Positions 20,460-30,670 of a stretch of 64,000 nt of DNA are shown piece by piece; position 1 is the first letter of the stretch, and each line of letters opens with the position of its first letter. The notes under the pieces were generated by a model, which did not search any database, was not told where the DNA came from, and saw nothing but the letters and a program-made list of their open reading frames with translations. The DNA is taken from contig CM065652.1 in the NCBI GenBank assembly GCA_033220425.1, positions 2,170,001 to 2,234,000 of the forward strand. The letters are read 5' to 3'. This stretch comes from Lepraria neglecta (Eukaryota; Ascomycota; Lecanoromycetes; Lecanorales; Stereocaulaceae). The translations under genes and the position numbers were made by a program.

Positions 20460-22694
20460 CTAATCGTCAATACCACCCCACCCCTCCCCATCTTCATCCT
20501 CACCGGCTCCTTCCCCGTCCACCTGTTCCATTCTCCTCCTGCTTCCCCCAATAGCGCCCTTCTTCCTGTTCTCCAACCGCCTGTCGTACCCACTCTTCGT
20601 ACTAATCCGCATCCTCCTCGCCTCCCTCCCTCCCTCTTTCTCCACAGTAGCCCTCCTGCTTTCCACCCCTCTCCTCTTCAATTCCTTCTTCGTTTTCTTG
20701 CTAACATCCGGCAACGCATCCAACAACCATTTTTGCACGCCCTCCCCTTCTCCTTTCAATCCACCATTCTTGTTTCCCTTCGCCCTCTCACTAGCTGCAA
20801 TGACATTTGCCACGTTTTTCACGTATGGAATGTCTTCTTTCGTATATAGAGTGACCGCTACGCCGCCCTCTCTTCCCTGCCTCCCCGTCCTGCCCACCCG
20901 ATGGACGTATGATGCGCCGGTGTTGGGAATATCGTAATTTACAACCCCATTCATGCCTCTGAAATCCATCCCTCTCGAGAGCAAGTCCGTCGTAATGAGT
21001 ATCCAAATCTCGCCCTTCCGGAACCCAGCCATGATATTCGAGCGCGCAGTATCAGAGAGGTCGGAATGCAGAACCGCAATTCGGGAAGAGCCGCCTGCTT
21101 CGATTGGAATGTCGTAGAGGAGTTCGGAGTGGAGGGCTATAGCTCTTGGGATCGTTTGTGTGAAGATCAAGAAGGGAGGCTGGAGCGATGGAGCGTTCGT
21201 CGTGAGTGCTGCTGAGGGATGGAGCAGCTGGCGGAGGGCGATTAGTTTGCCCTGCTCGGAGGCGGCGTAGATGAGGTGGTGGGATATGTTGGGGATCGCG
21301 GAGTCTTTGAGGCCGACTACCAGGCGGAGTATGTGGTGTGGATGATCTTTTGAGGATTGAGGGAGGCCGAGGTTCCGACGGCGGTCGAGGATGGTTGATT
21401 GGGCTAGGGACTCGATGGATGAACCTATGGTGGCGGACCAAAGAGATGCCCGGAGGGAAGGATTGGAGCAGGCTGTCCAGATGGCTAGAGTTTGCGAGCG
21501 GAAGGGTGGGTCGAGGAGAACGTCGGCTTCGTCGAGGACAAGGAAGCTGACGGTTGGGAGGGGTAGGGCGGTTGAGTCTTTGGCTGAGATGGCATGTAGG
21601 AGTAATAAGGGCGTGCTGACTAGGATCTCTGATTTGACCAGAGGCTCGTTTGAAGGTGGATGTTTGTCTCCGGAGTCACCATTGACTTGGTCGTTGGTAT
21701 TCGCAAGCTCTATGTGGAGCCTCGTGCCCTTCTTCAGGCCCGATATCTTGATACCAGTGCCCACAGCCAGTTTCCTCCCTTCATTGACTATCTGGTCCGC
21801 AAGCTCATGAGTAGGCGCTATGATCAGAGCCTGAACCTGATGTGCCGGCCCTTCTTCTGAGTGGGTCTTCCTACTGGCTTGCCGGTCCTTGAGCAATTCA
21901 TTGAGTAAGTGTATCATAAATCCCAAGGTTTTCCCACTGCCAGTTGGGGCTATAGTAACTAGATCGACCTCAGCTCTTGAATACTTTTTGCTCTTTTTCT
22001 TCTTGACCTCTTGAGATCGCAGCCCGCGATCCTCATCCGACCCCAGTAGAAGTGGTAGACTTCCCAGCTGTACTTCCGTAGGCTCCGTGTATCCTTGAAC
22101 GTCTAGGTTTGCTGCAAGCCTCCTCGATATGCCATACTTGCTGCGCAATTGCCGGAACGAGGTCAAAGGCTGCGGAAATATTTGAGCATGCGGATCTTTC
22201 TTATGGCCACGCTTTTCTGACTCTGTTATTGTTGACTTAGGTTTATGGCCCTGTTGGACTTCATGTTTCTCCCCTAATGTCGTAATTTTAACCTTGTGTT
22301 TCTTCAAGATTTGCCGGCACTCTCCTTCGCTCAACTCTGGAAGCTTCTCTTCCGGGCCTTCAGTCTTCTGTATTTCTCCCTGCTCGTCTTTTGATATATC
22401 CCACTTCACCTTCTTAGCAGGCTCTGACGAAACCAAGAGCCTGGCTCCATCGTCGAAGAAGTCTAATTGTGCTGGAATATCATTGCCACTATTTCTCTCT
22501 GGCGCACTCCTCTTCCGCTTCGTGCCTCGGTGCTCAGGTTCCTCTTGTATATGGGATAGGTTGCCGTTCTCGAAATGATGTTGAGCTTGAACAGGAGCTC
22601 CAGCAGACGGTGTTTGGTGGGTAGAAACTTTCCTGGAAGCTGGACCGGACTTTTGAATGTTGGTAGATCTTGTGAGCAATTTAAATGTATCCAT
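20460..22694 (-). CDS. rok1: ATP-dependent RNA helicase Rok1 (DEAD-box, DDX52 type)
   Basis: Nucleolar DEAD-box helicase needed for 18S rRNA maturation in the small-subunit processome. Intronless, 744 aa. The Lys-rich N-terminal 170 residues include KRKRSAPER. The Rok1-type segment PQPLTSFRQLRSKYGISRRL precedes the Q motif (GYTEPTEVQ, about 202-209). Then come Walker A APTGSGKT (249-256), PTHEL (294-298), DEAD (388-391), SAT (420-422), a motif V region TTDLLSRGMDFRG, and HRVGRTGR (598-605). The Ia-Ib region reads STPLL in place of the usual TPGR, as is common for this subfamily. The C-terminus is basic, then acidic (GEGWGGIDD). Length and motif order match Rok1 orthologues. Confidence 0.94.
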   Translation of the reverse strand: MDTFKLLTRSTNIQKSGPASRKVSTHQTPSAGAPVQAQHHFENGNLSHIQEEPEHRGTKRKRSAPERNSGNDIPAQLDFFDDGARLLVSSEPAKKVKWDISKDEQGEIQKTEGPEEKLPELSEGECRQILKKHKVKITTLGEKHEVQQGHKPKSTITESEKRGHKKDPHAQIFPQPLTSFRQLRSKYGISRRLAANLDVQGYTEPTEVQLGSLPLLLGSDEDRGLRSQEVKKKKSKKYSRAEVDLVTIAPTGSGKTLGFMIHLLNELLKDRQASRKTHSEEGPAHQVQALIIAPTHELADQIVNEGRKLAVGTGIKISGLKKGTRLHIELANTNDQVNGDSGDKHPPSNEPLVKSEILVSTPLLLLHAISAKDSTALPLPTVSFLVLDEADVLLDPPFRSQTLAIWTACSNPSLRASLWSATIGSSIESLAQSTILDRRRNLGLPQSSKDHPHHILRLVVGLKDSAIPNISHHLIYAASEQGKLIALRQLLHPSAALTTNAPSLQPPFLIFTQTIPRAIALHSELLYDIPIEAGGSSRIAVLHSDLSDTARSNIMAGFRKGEIWILITTDLLSRGMDFRGMNGVVNYDIPNTGASYVHRVGRTGRQGREGGVAVTLYTKEDIPYVKNVANVIAASERAKGNKNGGLKGEGEGVQKWLLDALPDVSKKTKKELKRRGVESRRATVEKEGGREARRMRISTKSGYDRRLENRKKGAIGGSRRRMEQVDGEGAGEDEDGEGWGGIDD

Positions 22695-23111
22695 GCTGCG
22701 ATTCCAAGGCTCTTAAGTGGCACACAATCATGAGGGACGTAGGAACGTTCGCTAAGTAGATCCAAGGGGAGTGAAGCAGAGCTGTGAATTTATTACGAAA
22801 TGTTCTGAAGAGTTTAAGAATTTGGTTCGCTTCTTTTTTTTATATTGCCAAGGAGACAAGAATCTGCCCCCGCCAGGGTGAGCGCCGCTTTATCCTCGCG
22901 CGACGCGGGTGACCGTCGCGCGAGCCTGGGTGATCCTGGGTGATGGATGACTGCGCCCCCTTGGAGGTGGGTGAGCTGCTGATTGCTATTCTTATTAGAA
23001 ATCATTACGTGTCTCTTTCACCCTCCAGGTGAGCGGTTCTTTACTACGTAAGCTGATGGCCTGGTTGAGACGCAGAGCCATTCCAGATCTACTTTTCGAG
23101 CGCCTTGACTC
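22695..23111. other. Intergenic region upstream of rok1
   Basis: Contains the presumed rok1 promoter and a GC-rich hairpin (22895-22924). The sequence from here to about 24.3 kb changes character: mixed GC-rich and AT-rich repeats with no intact gene. Confidence 0.45.
22895..22924. repeat. Perfect 10-bp inverted repeat (GC-rich hairpin)
   Basis: CTCGCGCGAC and GTCGCGCGAG are exact reverse complements separated by 10 nt. The stem is 80% G+C. The function is unknown; it could be a remnant of a small repeat element, given the repeats just downstream. Confidence 0.8.
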
Positions 23112-23322
23112 TAGAAGGGTTCACCCCCATTAGGGCCAAACCTCCGAACGGGCCACTCATAGGGCTAAACCCCGTAGATCCCGGGAGAGCACCCCTAGAG
23201 CTCGTCCGCTCAGCCTTAAGCTGATAGGTTCCCGGGACAAACTTGTTCTAGGGAGGCTACAGGCATCAGCCCTACGAGTGGCCCATTCGGGGGTTTGGCC
23301 TAAATGGGGGTGAACCCTTCTA
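23112..23322. mobile_element. MITE-like element with ~53-bp terminal inverted repeats and TA target duplication
   Basis: The 207-bp element (23114-23320) starts GAAGGGTTCACCCCCATT and ends with the inverse of this sequence. The two termini match over about 53 bp with about 5 mismatches by my own alignment. TA is present immediately outside both ends (23112-23113 and 23321-23322), as expected for a Tc1/mariner-type insertion. The interior has no ORF of note. It is therefore a non-autonomous, foldback-like element. No transposase source is in the window. The copy number and superfamily are inferred, not shown. Confidence 0.85.
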
Positions 23323-23479
23323 TAGAAAAGCGGCGATAATAGGAAAGATACTATTAACGTCGGCTCCCTTAAGCTTATTTCTTCCTGTCTTCCTTAATAC
23401 TCTCAACTCCTTCTTTCTGAAAGGGTTATGCTCCGGGCCAGAGCTACCCCTAAGCCATGAGGCCAAAAATCAACAATGC

Positions 23480-23700
23480 TTGACGCACTTTCGAACGGGC
23501 CTTATTAGGGCCTATATAGGGTACGTCCCGGGTGGATTCTATTACAAAATTAATAGTACAAACGGTTTAAACCGTTAACTATATATTTCGAACGGTTTAA
23601 ACTGCACTATTTAAATATTAAACTGCACTAACTATTTAGCAAAAAAAGGCAAACTACACCGTTTAAACTAATAGTGCATAAATAGTTGGTGCACCATTAA
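23480..23700. repeat. AT-rich region with palindromes and short inverted/direct repeats
   Basis: Includes the exact 16-bp palindrome AACGGTTTAAACCGTT (23561-23576). Further copies of the CGGTTTAAACTGCACTATT-type motif occur nearby in both orientations. A stretch at 23490-23520 (CGAACGGGCC..TTAGGG) resembles part of the terminal repeat of the MITE-like element upstream, so a decayed related element is possible. Confidence 0.6.
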
Positions 23701-23863
23701 AAACCTTGTGTATATGCACATCTTTTGCTAGCAGCTACACGTAAGGTCGCTGTCAGGAATGTAGGTACGTTGAGATGTATAAGTTTTGTGCTAGCGGTGC
23801 TAATGGTATTAGTGCCTAATTAATCCGTGGACAAAGTCGAAAATCAGACTCTAGCCTAAAGTA

Positions 23864-24320
23864 TCAGACGTCTCTGCTCTGAGCTTCCATTTCATTAACC
23901 ATGGAGGCATAATGCTGGGAGCAGATCTGTGTTGTAGGATGGTCCGGGCCCAACATCTGAGAGAACCTTGCTGAAGCTCTGAGATAAAGAACAGATGCAT
24001 CGTTGTACCGTCGTTGGGTGTGAAGTAGGTAGGCAAGGCAGTAAACGCTAGTCAATGTGTCGGGATGCTCGACTCCCAGCACCTTCTCTCTTCCTTCCAG
24101 CGCTCGTCGATGCATCTCCTCGGCCGCCTCATACTTCCCCTAGTATCGACACGAAGACCGGAAAGCGGCCCCAAGTTGCGAGGCTGCTAGGAGATGCGAA
24201 TCGGGTGCGCTTTCCGACAGGATTTCCGATGTTCCGATCAAAGCGAGGCAATTACCGAACCTTCGCAACAGTATAACTTTGTCTTGTGTATCAATCGTTC
24301 CAATTAGCCACAACATTCAT
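23864..24320 (-). pseudogene. Fragment of a TPR (kinesin-light-chain-like) repeat gene
   Basis: The minus strand encodes tetratricopeptide repeats of the kind found in fungal NB-ARC/TPR proteins: GKYEAAEEMHRRALEGREKV and LGVEHPDTLTSVYCLAYLLH, followed by a second degenerate repeat (RRYNDASVLYLRASARFSQM, LGPDHPTT). Upstream, the same frame continues as a plausible helical region (SEILSESAPDSHLLAASQLG) but is interrupted by a TAG in the position where relatives have Gln (Y-stop-GKYEAAEE), that is CAG to TAG. The effector and nucleotide-binding parts are missing. This is a remnant, not a functional gene. Confidence 0.7.
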
Positions 24321-24726
24321 CATCAACATCGAATTCCACCTACTCCGTACTGGTAGTCCACAAAGCCTGACTCAACTCTCATGCATGCCACGTAAGCTGA
24401 CTGCGTGCATGAGGTATGGTAGAATTGCGGTGGGCCATGCACGCCGTTATCTCCCCACACTTGGCATGGCTCGAATTAACGTAATAATCTAGACTAAATT
24501 CAAGTAATGGAACCGAGCTCCTCTACAAGTTACATACTCCTGATTCCGTGCTATTCCATGCATCGACTTAAAAAGCCGCCTTTCAATCTGTCCGACCATC
24601 TCCGCCTCTACACTGAGTATCAACCAACATACTTTTGCTACTACGCAGCTACGTGATCAAATACTATCTTCAACACGGGGATAATTTATACTTCAAAATT
24701 GCCGGTATCTTTGCCTCCGTCAAACG
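24321..24726. other. Intergenic region
   Basis: About 400 bp between the TPR remnant and the luciferase-domain gene. C/T-rich sequence near 24590-24720 may be a promoter leader. No gene seen. Confidence 0.4.
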
Positions 24727-25603
24727 ATGCCGTTCAACCCCTTCTCAATTTGCCCCCAAAGCTCCCTCTCCTTCCTTCAGCAAAGCATACTTATCGTCCT
24801 AATAATACTTATTCCTTTACTTTCCGCTACGCCTACCTCGACTATCAAGCTTGGTACGCCCTTGGCGGCGGCGGCCTTCCTCATAACCCATTTGGCTGGC
24901 TCGTGCAATCCGTGCTTCGCTTGCGTGCGTCTCGAAATGTCCGAGACTCGAGTTGCTACGACGTAGCTATGCAAAGCAGTGAGCTAGAAAGGACAAGCTT
25001 CTTGGACAACCAGTTGCCCGCTTGGATTGGGAAAGCACCGAAGACGGGCGTGTGGGTAGCGCCGCATAGACAGCTCGAGCAGCTTGCAAGTGCGGAGATC
25101 AAGAAGGTATGGTTCTACTCATTTTTTTCTCTTTCCAAACGAAGATCTTGACAACCAATGGCCGTTAAAATCTTCTACTTTCGACTTTGCTCTTCTGACA
25201 ATCTTGCAAGGCTCTAGAGGCAACGCTGTCGCATATTGGCAACTCAAATCCTCAATCCCTCGAACTGGGCCCGTCCAAAATTGAAGGCGGCGCCCCGGCT
25301 CTCTTTGTTTCCCCCAAGTGCTACAGCTCCAGTCATGCCCATTGTTCCCGCTCGCCGCGTGAGGTGTTCCATTCCCACTGTTCGACGGAAGGTAGCTCAC
25401 ATGCTGTCCTTTCGGCTGCGGATGCCAAGCTGGTGCTTGACAATGGCTGGGGAGAGAGGCATGGAGTTTCAGGTCGGGCGTTGGGGTTTCCGTTGGGTTA
25501 TGTGATGATCTTCGCGCCGAGGAGTATGCAGGAGGTTAAGACTGTGGGGATGATAGCAAGGGCTGCTGCGAGGTATGGGTTGGAAGGGAGAAAGGTTACA
25601 TGA
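24727..25603 (+). CDS. Luciferase-domain (DUF5519) protein; 5' reading frame unresolved
   Basis: The conserved body is clear. One exon reads YLDYQAWYALGGGGLPHNPF and continues to WVAPHRQLEQLASAEIKK (ending 25106). After a 104-nt intron, 25211-25603 reads through EVFHSHCSTEGSSHAVLSA, DAKLVLDNGWGERHGVSGRA and YVMIFAPRSMQEVKTV to a stop. These are hallmarks of the fungal DUF5519 (luciferase domain) family, whose function is unknown. No ATG exists in the frame of the first exon. The ATG at 24727 opens a neighbouring frame encoding the hydrophobic segment SILIVLIILIPLLSA, the N-terminal helix expected for the family. The two frames differ by one base near 24.80-24.84 kb, and I see no GT..AG intron that joins them. 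A frameshift (mutation or assembly) is likely, so the gene may be broken. Confidence 0.65.
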
Positions 25604-26717
25604 AATCCAATAAGGAAAAAAGTGCGTGGTGCTTGTCACCGATCGATTCTTCTAGATAGATCATTAGTGTTACGCTGTCTTTTTAGGATGAACAATATAT
25701 ATATATATATATATATATACAAGATGGTTTCGGCATATTACAAGAAGAAGAGTATCATGCTTTTTATATCAACACAAGAAGAAGACGTCATCTACGTATT
25801 CCACCGCTCAAGCTTTGCACCAAAAGATCTATCCTTAGCCTCTAGCCTATCTTAAACATCTCATATATAAACAGCCCTCACCTCGAGAAAATGTCCGCAC
25901 TTTTGTCTCAGCAACCTTAGCCTATATCGACGAAAAGTCCCTCACACAATCAATGAAGCAATCGGACCCTTCCTTCTACAGGGTCGCGATGAGATAAGTA
26001 CGTTGAAGAATAATCCTTCCCTCCCTTAAATTAAGGTAGCTATCGAAGCAGTCAGTCGGGATCCGCCGTCTTCAAAGTAGCAATTTTCGGCATGCATCAA
26101 AAAAACTTAGTGCCTCACACCTTTACATATTCTTCGGGGAATTACATCTCCCGAGGCAAGTCCCAACTGGGAGTGGTAGACAAGCTGGCAATGCTACTGG
26201 GAAAATTGTCCCAGCTGTGAAGTGACGAGAACGCAATCATGCCGCTGGGTTGATTGACTTGGCACTTGGCAGCTTGGTGGAGGCCTATGGCCATTTGTAC
26301 AGATACGGGCACTGACTGAAAGTATGGTTCTACTAAAGCAGGCAATGACATCAAGTCAAAGGAGTCAGAAACACGACCAGGGCTACATGTGTCTCTCGCT
26401 CTTAAGGATTACAAGGAGTCATGACAATGACGGAGGCTGCATCTTCCTATTAAAAACAGCGTGATATCTCTATGAGTATTGCACCGTCACAACATGGGTG
26501 ATATTCGGATGACCAAGTGTCGTCTTTCCCTAGAGTCTCCGTCTCTTTCTCTTACAGAAATCCTTTTGCGAAGATTACTATGCCAATGTGGAATCTCAAG
26601 CTTCGGCCCACTGGCAGCAGCCTTATTCCTATCTTGAAAGTTGTAGTACAGAGCCCCTGTAGTGCCAATCTCGTCGACACCAACAGCCTTTGCACACTTG
26701 TTCTCCAGCGCGTTTAT
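25604..26717. other. 1.1-kb intergenic region
   Basis: Contains an (AT)n microsatellite near its left end. Short open frames have no family resemblance. It separates the luciferase-domain gene from the 3' end of the PTR2 pseudogene. Confidence 0.4.
25695..25719. repeat. (AT)n microsatellite
   Basis: An uninterrupted run of about 12 AT units, seen directly in the sequence, in non-coding DNA. Confidence 0.95.
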
Positions 26718-28290
26718 CTATTCCTCCGTAGCATTCAGATGCTTGAAACTGATCCAGAAGAGCCGAGCGGCTATGATCGTAGCAGTGCAAAGGCCAGAAT
26801 ACATCCACACCAATCCCGGGTCCTTATCAAATGATGCAAGTGCAATTCCAAGTGCAGATCCGAATGCGGATTGCAGGAGGAAGATGGACATGACAAACGA
26901 CTTCATCGATGGTGGCGCTTTAGTGTAAGCGTACTCTAGTCCAGTGATGCTAGCGAGGACTTCCGATACAGCTATAAAGAAGTACGCTGGCGTTTAAACG
27001 GCTATATGCACCTCATTAGGCAAGTGGGAATCGTTGCAAGCAAGTGGAGCATTGTAGCATGGTGGGGAAGAGTAGATCACATGCCGCACAATCGCTGCGT
27101 ATGTCATAGCGAGTGCACCGAAAACGAAGCCCCATGTAATGCGAGTAATTGGTCGGAACGGTATATCAATCTTGCGGAGGCCGGGATAAAGAAAGCGGTC
27201 GAAGATGGGGATTAGAAAGATGAGAGTGAGAGGGTCGATATTCTGTATGATGTTGGGAATGCTATGGAGCTGCATAGTATCAGCTGGTATCAATATTAAC
27301 AATATCCCTTGCTTAATCAACGGATTTTCGAGGGCAGGAAATATCTTGTGACACAAAGTTATTTAACATTTGCGAGTAGGCGACCCAGTATATTGGGTTA
27401 AAAAAGGAAGACACGACATGCCGCAAGCCCACGCTTGAGCTCATTGATGTAAAGTTCGTCCCATGGCATTTTATACTTGTCTCCGCGCTCATCTTCGTAT
27501 GACGGTTTGGCGGCGTCTGCAACGTTATCAGCAACAAATAAGAAAGAGATACTAAAGTGGCAGCAGCGGTCGACTTACCCATGTTGCCCCCATTTCTCAA
27601 ATCAATCCACATCGCTTTGAATGCATTGATTATTATCGAACCATTGGGAGGATGAACTACGTAGTATCTCTTCTCTGCGATCAAAATAGTCACCCCAAGA
27701 ACGAAAAAGCATAGACAGAGAAGATACGCCGTCCAGAATCCTGTCGATCTTTCCATCTCTGTGGTGGCAATAGGGGACAGACAGCCCAGATTGATGCACA
27801 AATAGAAGATCTTGACTTTGAATTTAGCATATAAACAGATTAAAAATTCTGTAGAGAACCCACCATGTAAATGCGCTGAACAGTAATTGCAGGGTCGACG
27901 ATTACCCTCTCACCACTCTTCAAGACCCGAATAGCTATCTTGGTTTGGCGGTACTATTCTGCAACCAAAGGACTTACGTTTGACTTGATGCCGTCAGTAC
28001 CTAACCCAATGACTGCCTATCAAGAGCATCTAAAATTAGCATTTGATATAGGAAGCCACGTGCAAGGAATCTTATCATTGCTGCAATCAAGCCACCCAAG
28101 GCTGCGCCATGCTCGATTGCCCACGGTAGAGAGATGCAGAATAGTATAAGCACTCCAGCCATGTAGATGAATGCAGAGTACAGGATTGTCTCATATTTGC
28201 CGAGGTACTGATCCGATATGATGGCTTTAAGAATTGGTGTCCTCTGTAATTGAATAAGGAGACTCAAAGCCTCCAAGCCACAGAAGTCAT
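26718..28290 (-). pseudogene. PTR2/POT-family peptide transporter, truncated and mutated
   Basis: Proton-coupled oligopeptide transporter remnant on the minus strand. Recognisable pieces in order: TPILKAIISDQYLGKYETIL, AIEHGAALGGLIAAM, VIGLGTDGIKSNVSPLVAE, INLGCLSPIATTEMERSTGF, NPIYWVAYSQMLNNFVSQ, SIPNIIQNIDPLTLIFLIPI, TPAYFFIAVSEVLASITGLE and PPSMKSFVMSIFLL. Lesions: TAG for an expected Gln at 27954-27956, TAA for an expected Gln at 26994-26996, intron donors reading AT instead of GT at 28074-28075 and 27343-27344, and one extra T in a T6 run at 27400-27405 that shifts the frame. The N-terminal helices are absent; the homology stops at a tandem repeat near 28.3 kb. Acceptors are intact (for example before 27283). 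It cannot encode a full transporter. Confidence 0.9.
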
Positions 28291-28376
28291 ATGACTGTAT
28301 CTTGTACTTACAGTAAGTCATATAGTACTGCGTCCAGTACTTACAGTAAGTCATATACTGCATCCAGTACTTGTAG
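28285..28376. repeat. Tandem repeat of ~30-33 bp at the pseudogene breakpoint
   Basis: Two adjacent units, 28304-28336 and 28337-28366, share GTACTTACAGTAAGTCATAT and an end CTGC(G/A)TCCA. A partial third unit and a degenerate copy flank them. The repeat sits where the PTR2 homology is cut off. Confidence 0.85.
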
Positions 28377-29122
28377 CTCTGGAAGCAGTGCGATACTGAA
28401 ACGGAAGTGTGCCCTTTATTCTAGATACTCACGGATACAGCCTAGCATAGAACGTAGCTATATAATCAGGCTGATATCCAGCTAGAAGAAACGAACAACT
28501 TAACTTCCTAACTTTTCAGATTCCTCATTTCAACAATCTTTAGACTTGCAAGCCGGGGAGGCAGACATCGCCGACGCCATGAATACCCAGAGAGTCTCCA
28601 CTGATGTAGAGTGAGCCAACTTCGCTCTGGTGTCGATCAAGAAACATCCCCTGTGGTTGCAGACATGGACGCTGCAGGCGCTGGCCTGCACCCAATGGTG
28701 CTTTACCGCTCATCTGTGGGTAGCATGCTGCGCTGCTTGCCTTGTTTCTTTGCTGTTTGCTCTTGTAAATCAATGGGGGCTGTTCCCAGGCAACTCGGAC
28801 CGGCCGTTGCCATGAGGCAAATTAGCCTGATGATTTCTGGCAGTCAGACCTGTTGCAATGTGGCAATAGGCTGGGAAGGATGTCTAGCTAATGGGGGCCC
28901 CCAGGGCCCCATATATGCCCAAAACAGACAAAGAACGGCTAGCAACAGGCTTCTGGAATCGCATAGAAAGCAATCAAGCAACGGATTGCAACAAGACCAA
29001 AGGATCATAAACAATAGGTGAGATTATTGGCTTTCTGTGTCCTTGTCTCGTTTGCCCACAACTTTGTTAAATGAACGGATAAGGACTTATCCAAGTCGGA
29101 GAAGATTAGAATTTCTAATTAT
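28377..29122. other. Intergenic region between two pseudogenes
   Basis: About 750 bp without a recognisable gene. A frame on the minus strand (28540-28773) is open but matches no family known to me. A perfect GGGGGCCCCC palindrome occurs near 28890. Confidence 0.4.
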
Positions 29123-30670
29123 TCAATTCAACCCAAGACCCTTAGCGATCTGGTCCAATACCTGAATTCTGAAAGTTCGCATAAGCCTGGGCTGTGTACG
29201 GTAATCGTCCCATAAGTTTTCAAACCCATCTTCGAGGCAAAGAACCGCAGCATCTCGATAATCGGCCCCCATGGTGTGTCCCAGCGATTGTTTGGCAATC
29301 TTGACTAATACTTTCTGGATCTGTTCTGGCTTTAAATTCCGCACCTCGTTCACGATTTCCTGGAAGTAACGATGCTCTAATACAGTCTGCCAAAGCCCGA
29401 TCTCTAGGAGCAAAACCCCGTATGCGTATATATCATGCAACGCGTCGTGTCTCTGCAGAGGGATCCCTTAGCGAGAGGGATGCCGATACACATTCCTTTG
29501 AACATCTTCAACCTCAAGACCATCTGAAATATCGGTTTCCCGCCGCGAGTATTGGAAGCCTCCAAGAAAAGACTTCGAGAAATCCCACGCATGAGTTCCA
29601 GGATTTTGGAAGATGAGAACATTGCGACTACAGATCTCCTCATGCACCCACCCTACAGAATGCCACTTTTTGATGGCGCGTCCAATGTCATGAGCAATCC
29701 GAAACCGTTGTCCGAGGGTTGGTCTGACCTTTCTGTAAGAAAGGCCAAGTAGCTCGAAGAGGGTGGCATATGGAAGTGAAAGACCAGAAGGGACTTCAAA
29801 AACCAGTCCGTAGTGGCACTCATAACTGTCATGGAACCAATGTAGGCACTTTAACGAACAGAACTCTACAGGCTTGTCGGAGTTCAAGATCTGTGCAAGT
29901 TTTTGGATCTTCGGTCCGTCGCGGAGCTTTCTAACCTGGCCGAGGGACTCCTTATATGGCTTGTATTCAACAAGGACATCTATCTGCTCCATTTTCCCCA
30001 TCACAATCTTTTCGCCTCCGGCAGTCGATCCTCGTTGTTCACCAACAGACTGTATTTCCATCGCATTGACTTCAAGTGAGTTGGAAGCCGATCCGGAGCC
30101 CTTGATAAGTCGCACAAGCCGCAGCGGGCTGTTAAGCCCTAGTACTTTGGCTGAACTGCTGCAGGCCATATCCTCGAAAGTATCATCAGGCAACGTCACC
30201 AGCCCGGCCTCAAGTCTCCGGATGATGAAGCTATTTCGAAGCTCTAGTTCTTGGATGAAGTGCAGAATCTTTTCCTTTAGCTGCGACACCTTCTCAAGAG
30301 AGTTCAGTCCACCTATTGAGATCCAGGTCTGACTAATTTCGGCAAACAGGCTGTCGACTTCTTGCCAAACATTCAGAATCTCTTGTCTTCCAGCCTTATC
30401 TAGTGACTGCACTAACGGACTTTTGATGAGGTTGATAATTCTCGATAACAATTCTATATGGCTGTTTTCGGAAGGTATAGGGTACACTGCTGTATCGAAA
30501 CCCATAGAGCCAAAAAGTTGGACTACCTTATCGGACTCGTCTTTGTATCCGGCATTGTCTGCTTGTTGCCAGTAAAGCGAGAGCAGGGACCCACCAATAT
30601 AATCATTGCCATTTTCAAAATCACGATTCAACTCATTTGTAAGTCTTGTCTCCCACATATGAGGATCCAT
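29123..30670 (-). pseudogene. Fungal kinase-like (pseudokinase) protein, one in-frame stop
   Basis: A single 516-codon frame from the ATG at 30670 to the stop at 29123 is interrupted only by a TAA at 29468-29470. It lies between VYRHPSR and GIPLQRHDALHDIYAYGVLL, where relatives continue with Gln (CAA to TAA). Residues about 1-200 are helical and of unknown type. The rest resembles the protein-kinase-like domain that fungi often join to HeLo-type or prion-inhibition N-termini: GQRFRIAHDIGRAIKKWHSV, WVHEEICSRNVLIF in the catalytic-loop position with HEE instead of HRD, SFLGGFQYSRRETD in the DFG position, and a C-lobe with IYAYGVLLLEIGLW. Key catalytic Asp residues are missing, so it was probably a pseudokinase. 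Readthrough or polymorphism could still make it functional. Confidence 0.75.

Noticed and set aside
28540-28773. 78-codon minus-strand frame
   Set aside because: Could be a transposon-derived fragment, but no motif supports this, so it is left as intergenic.
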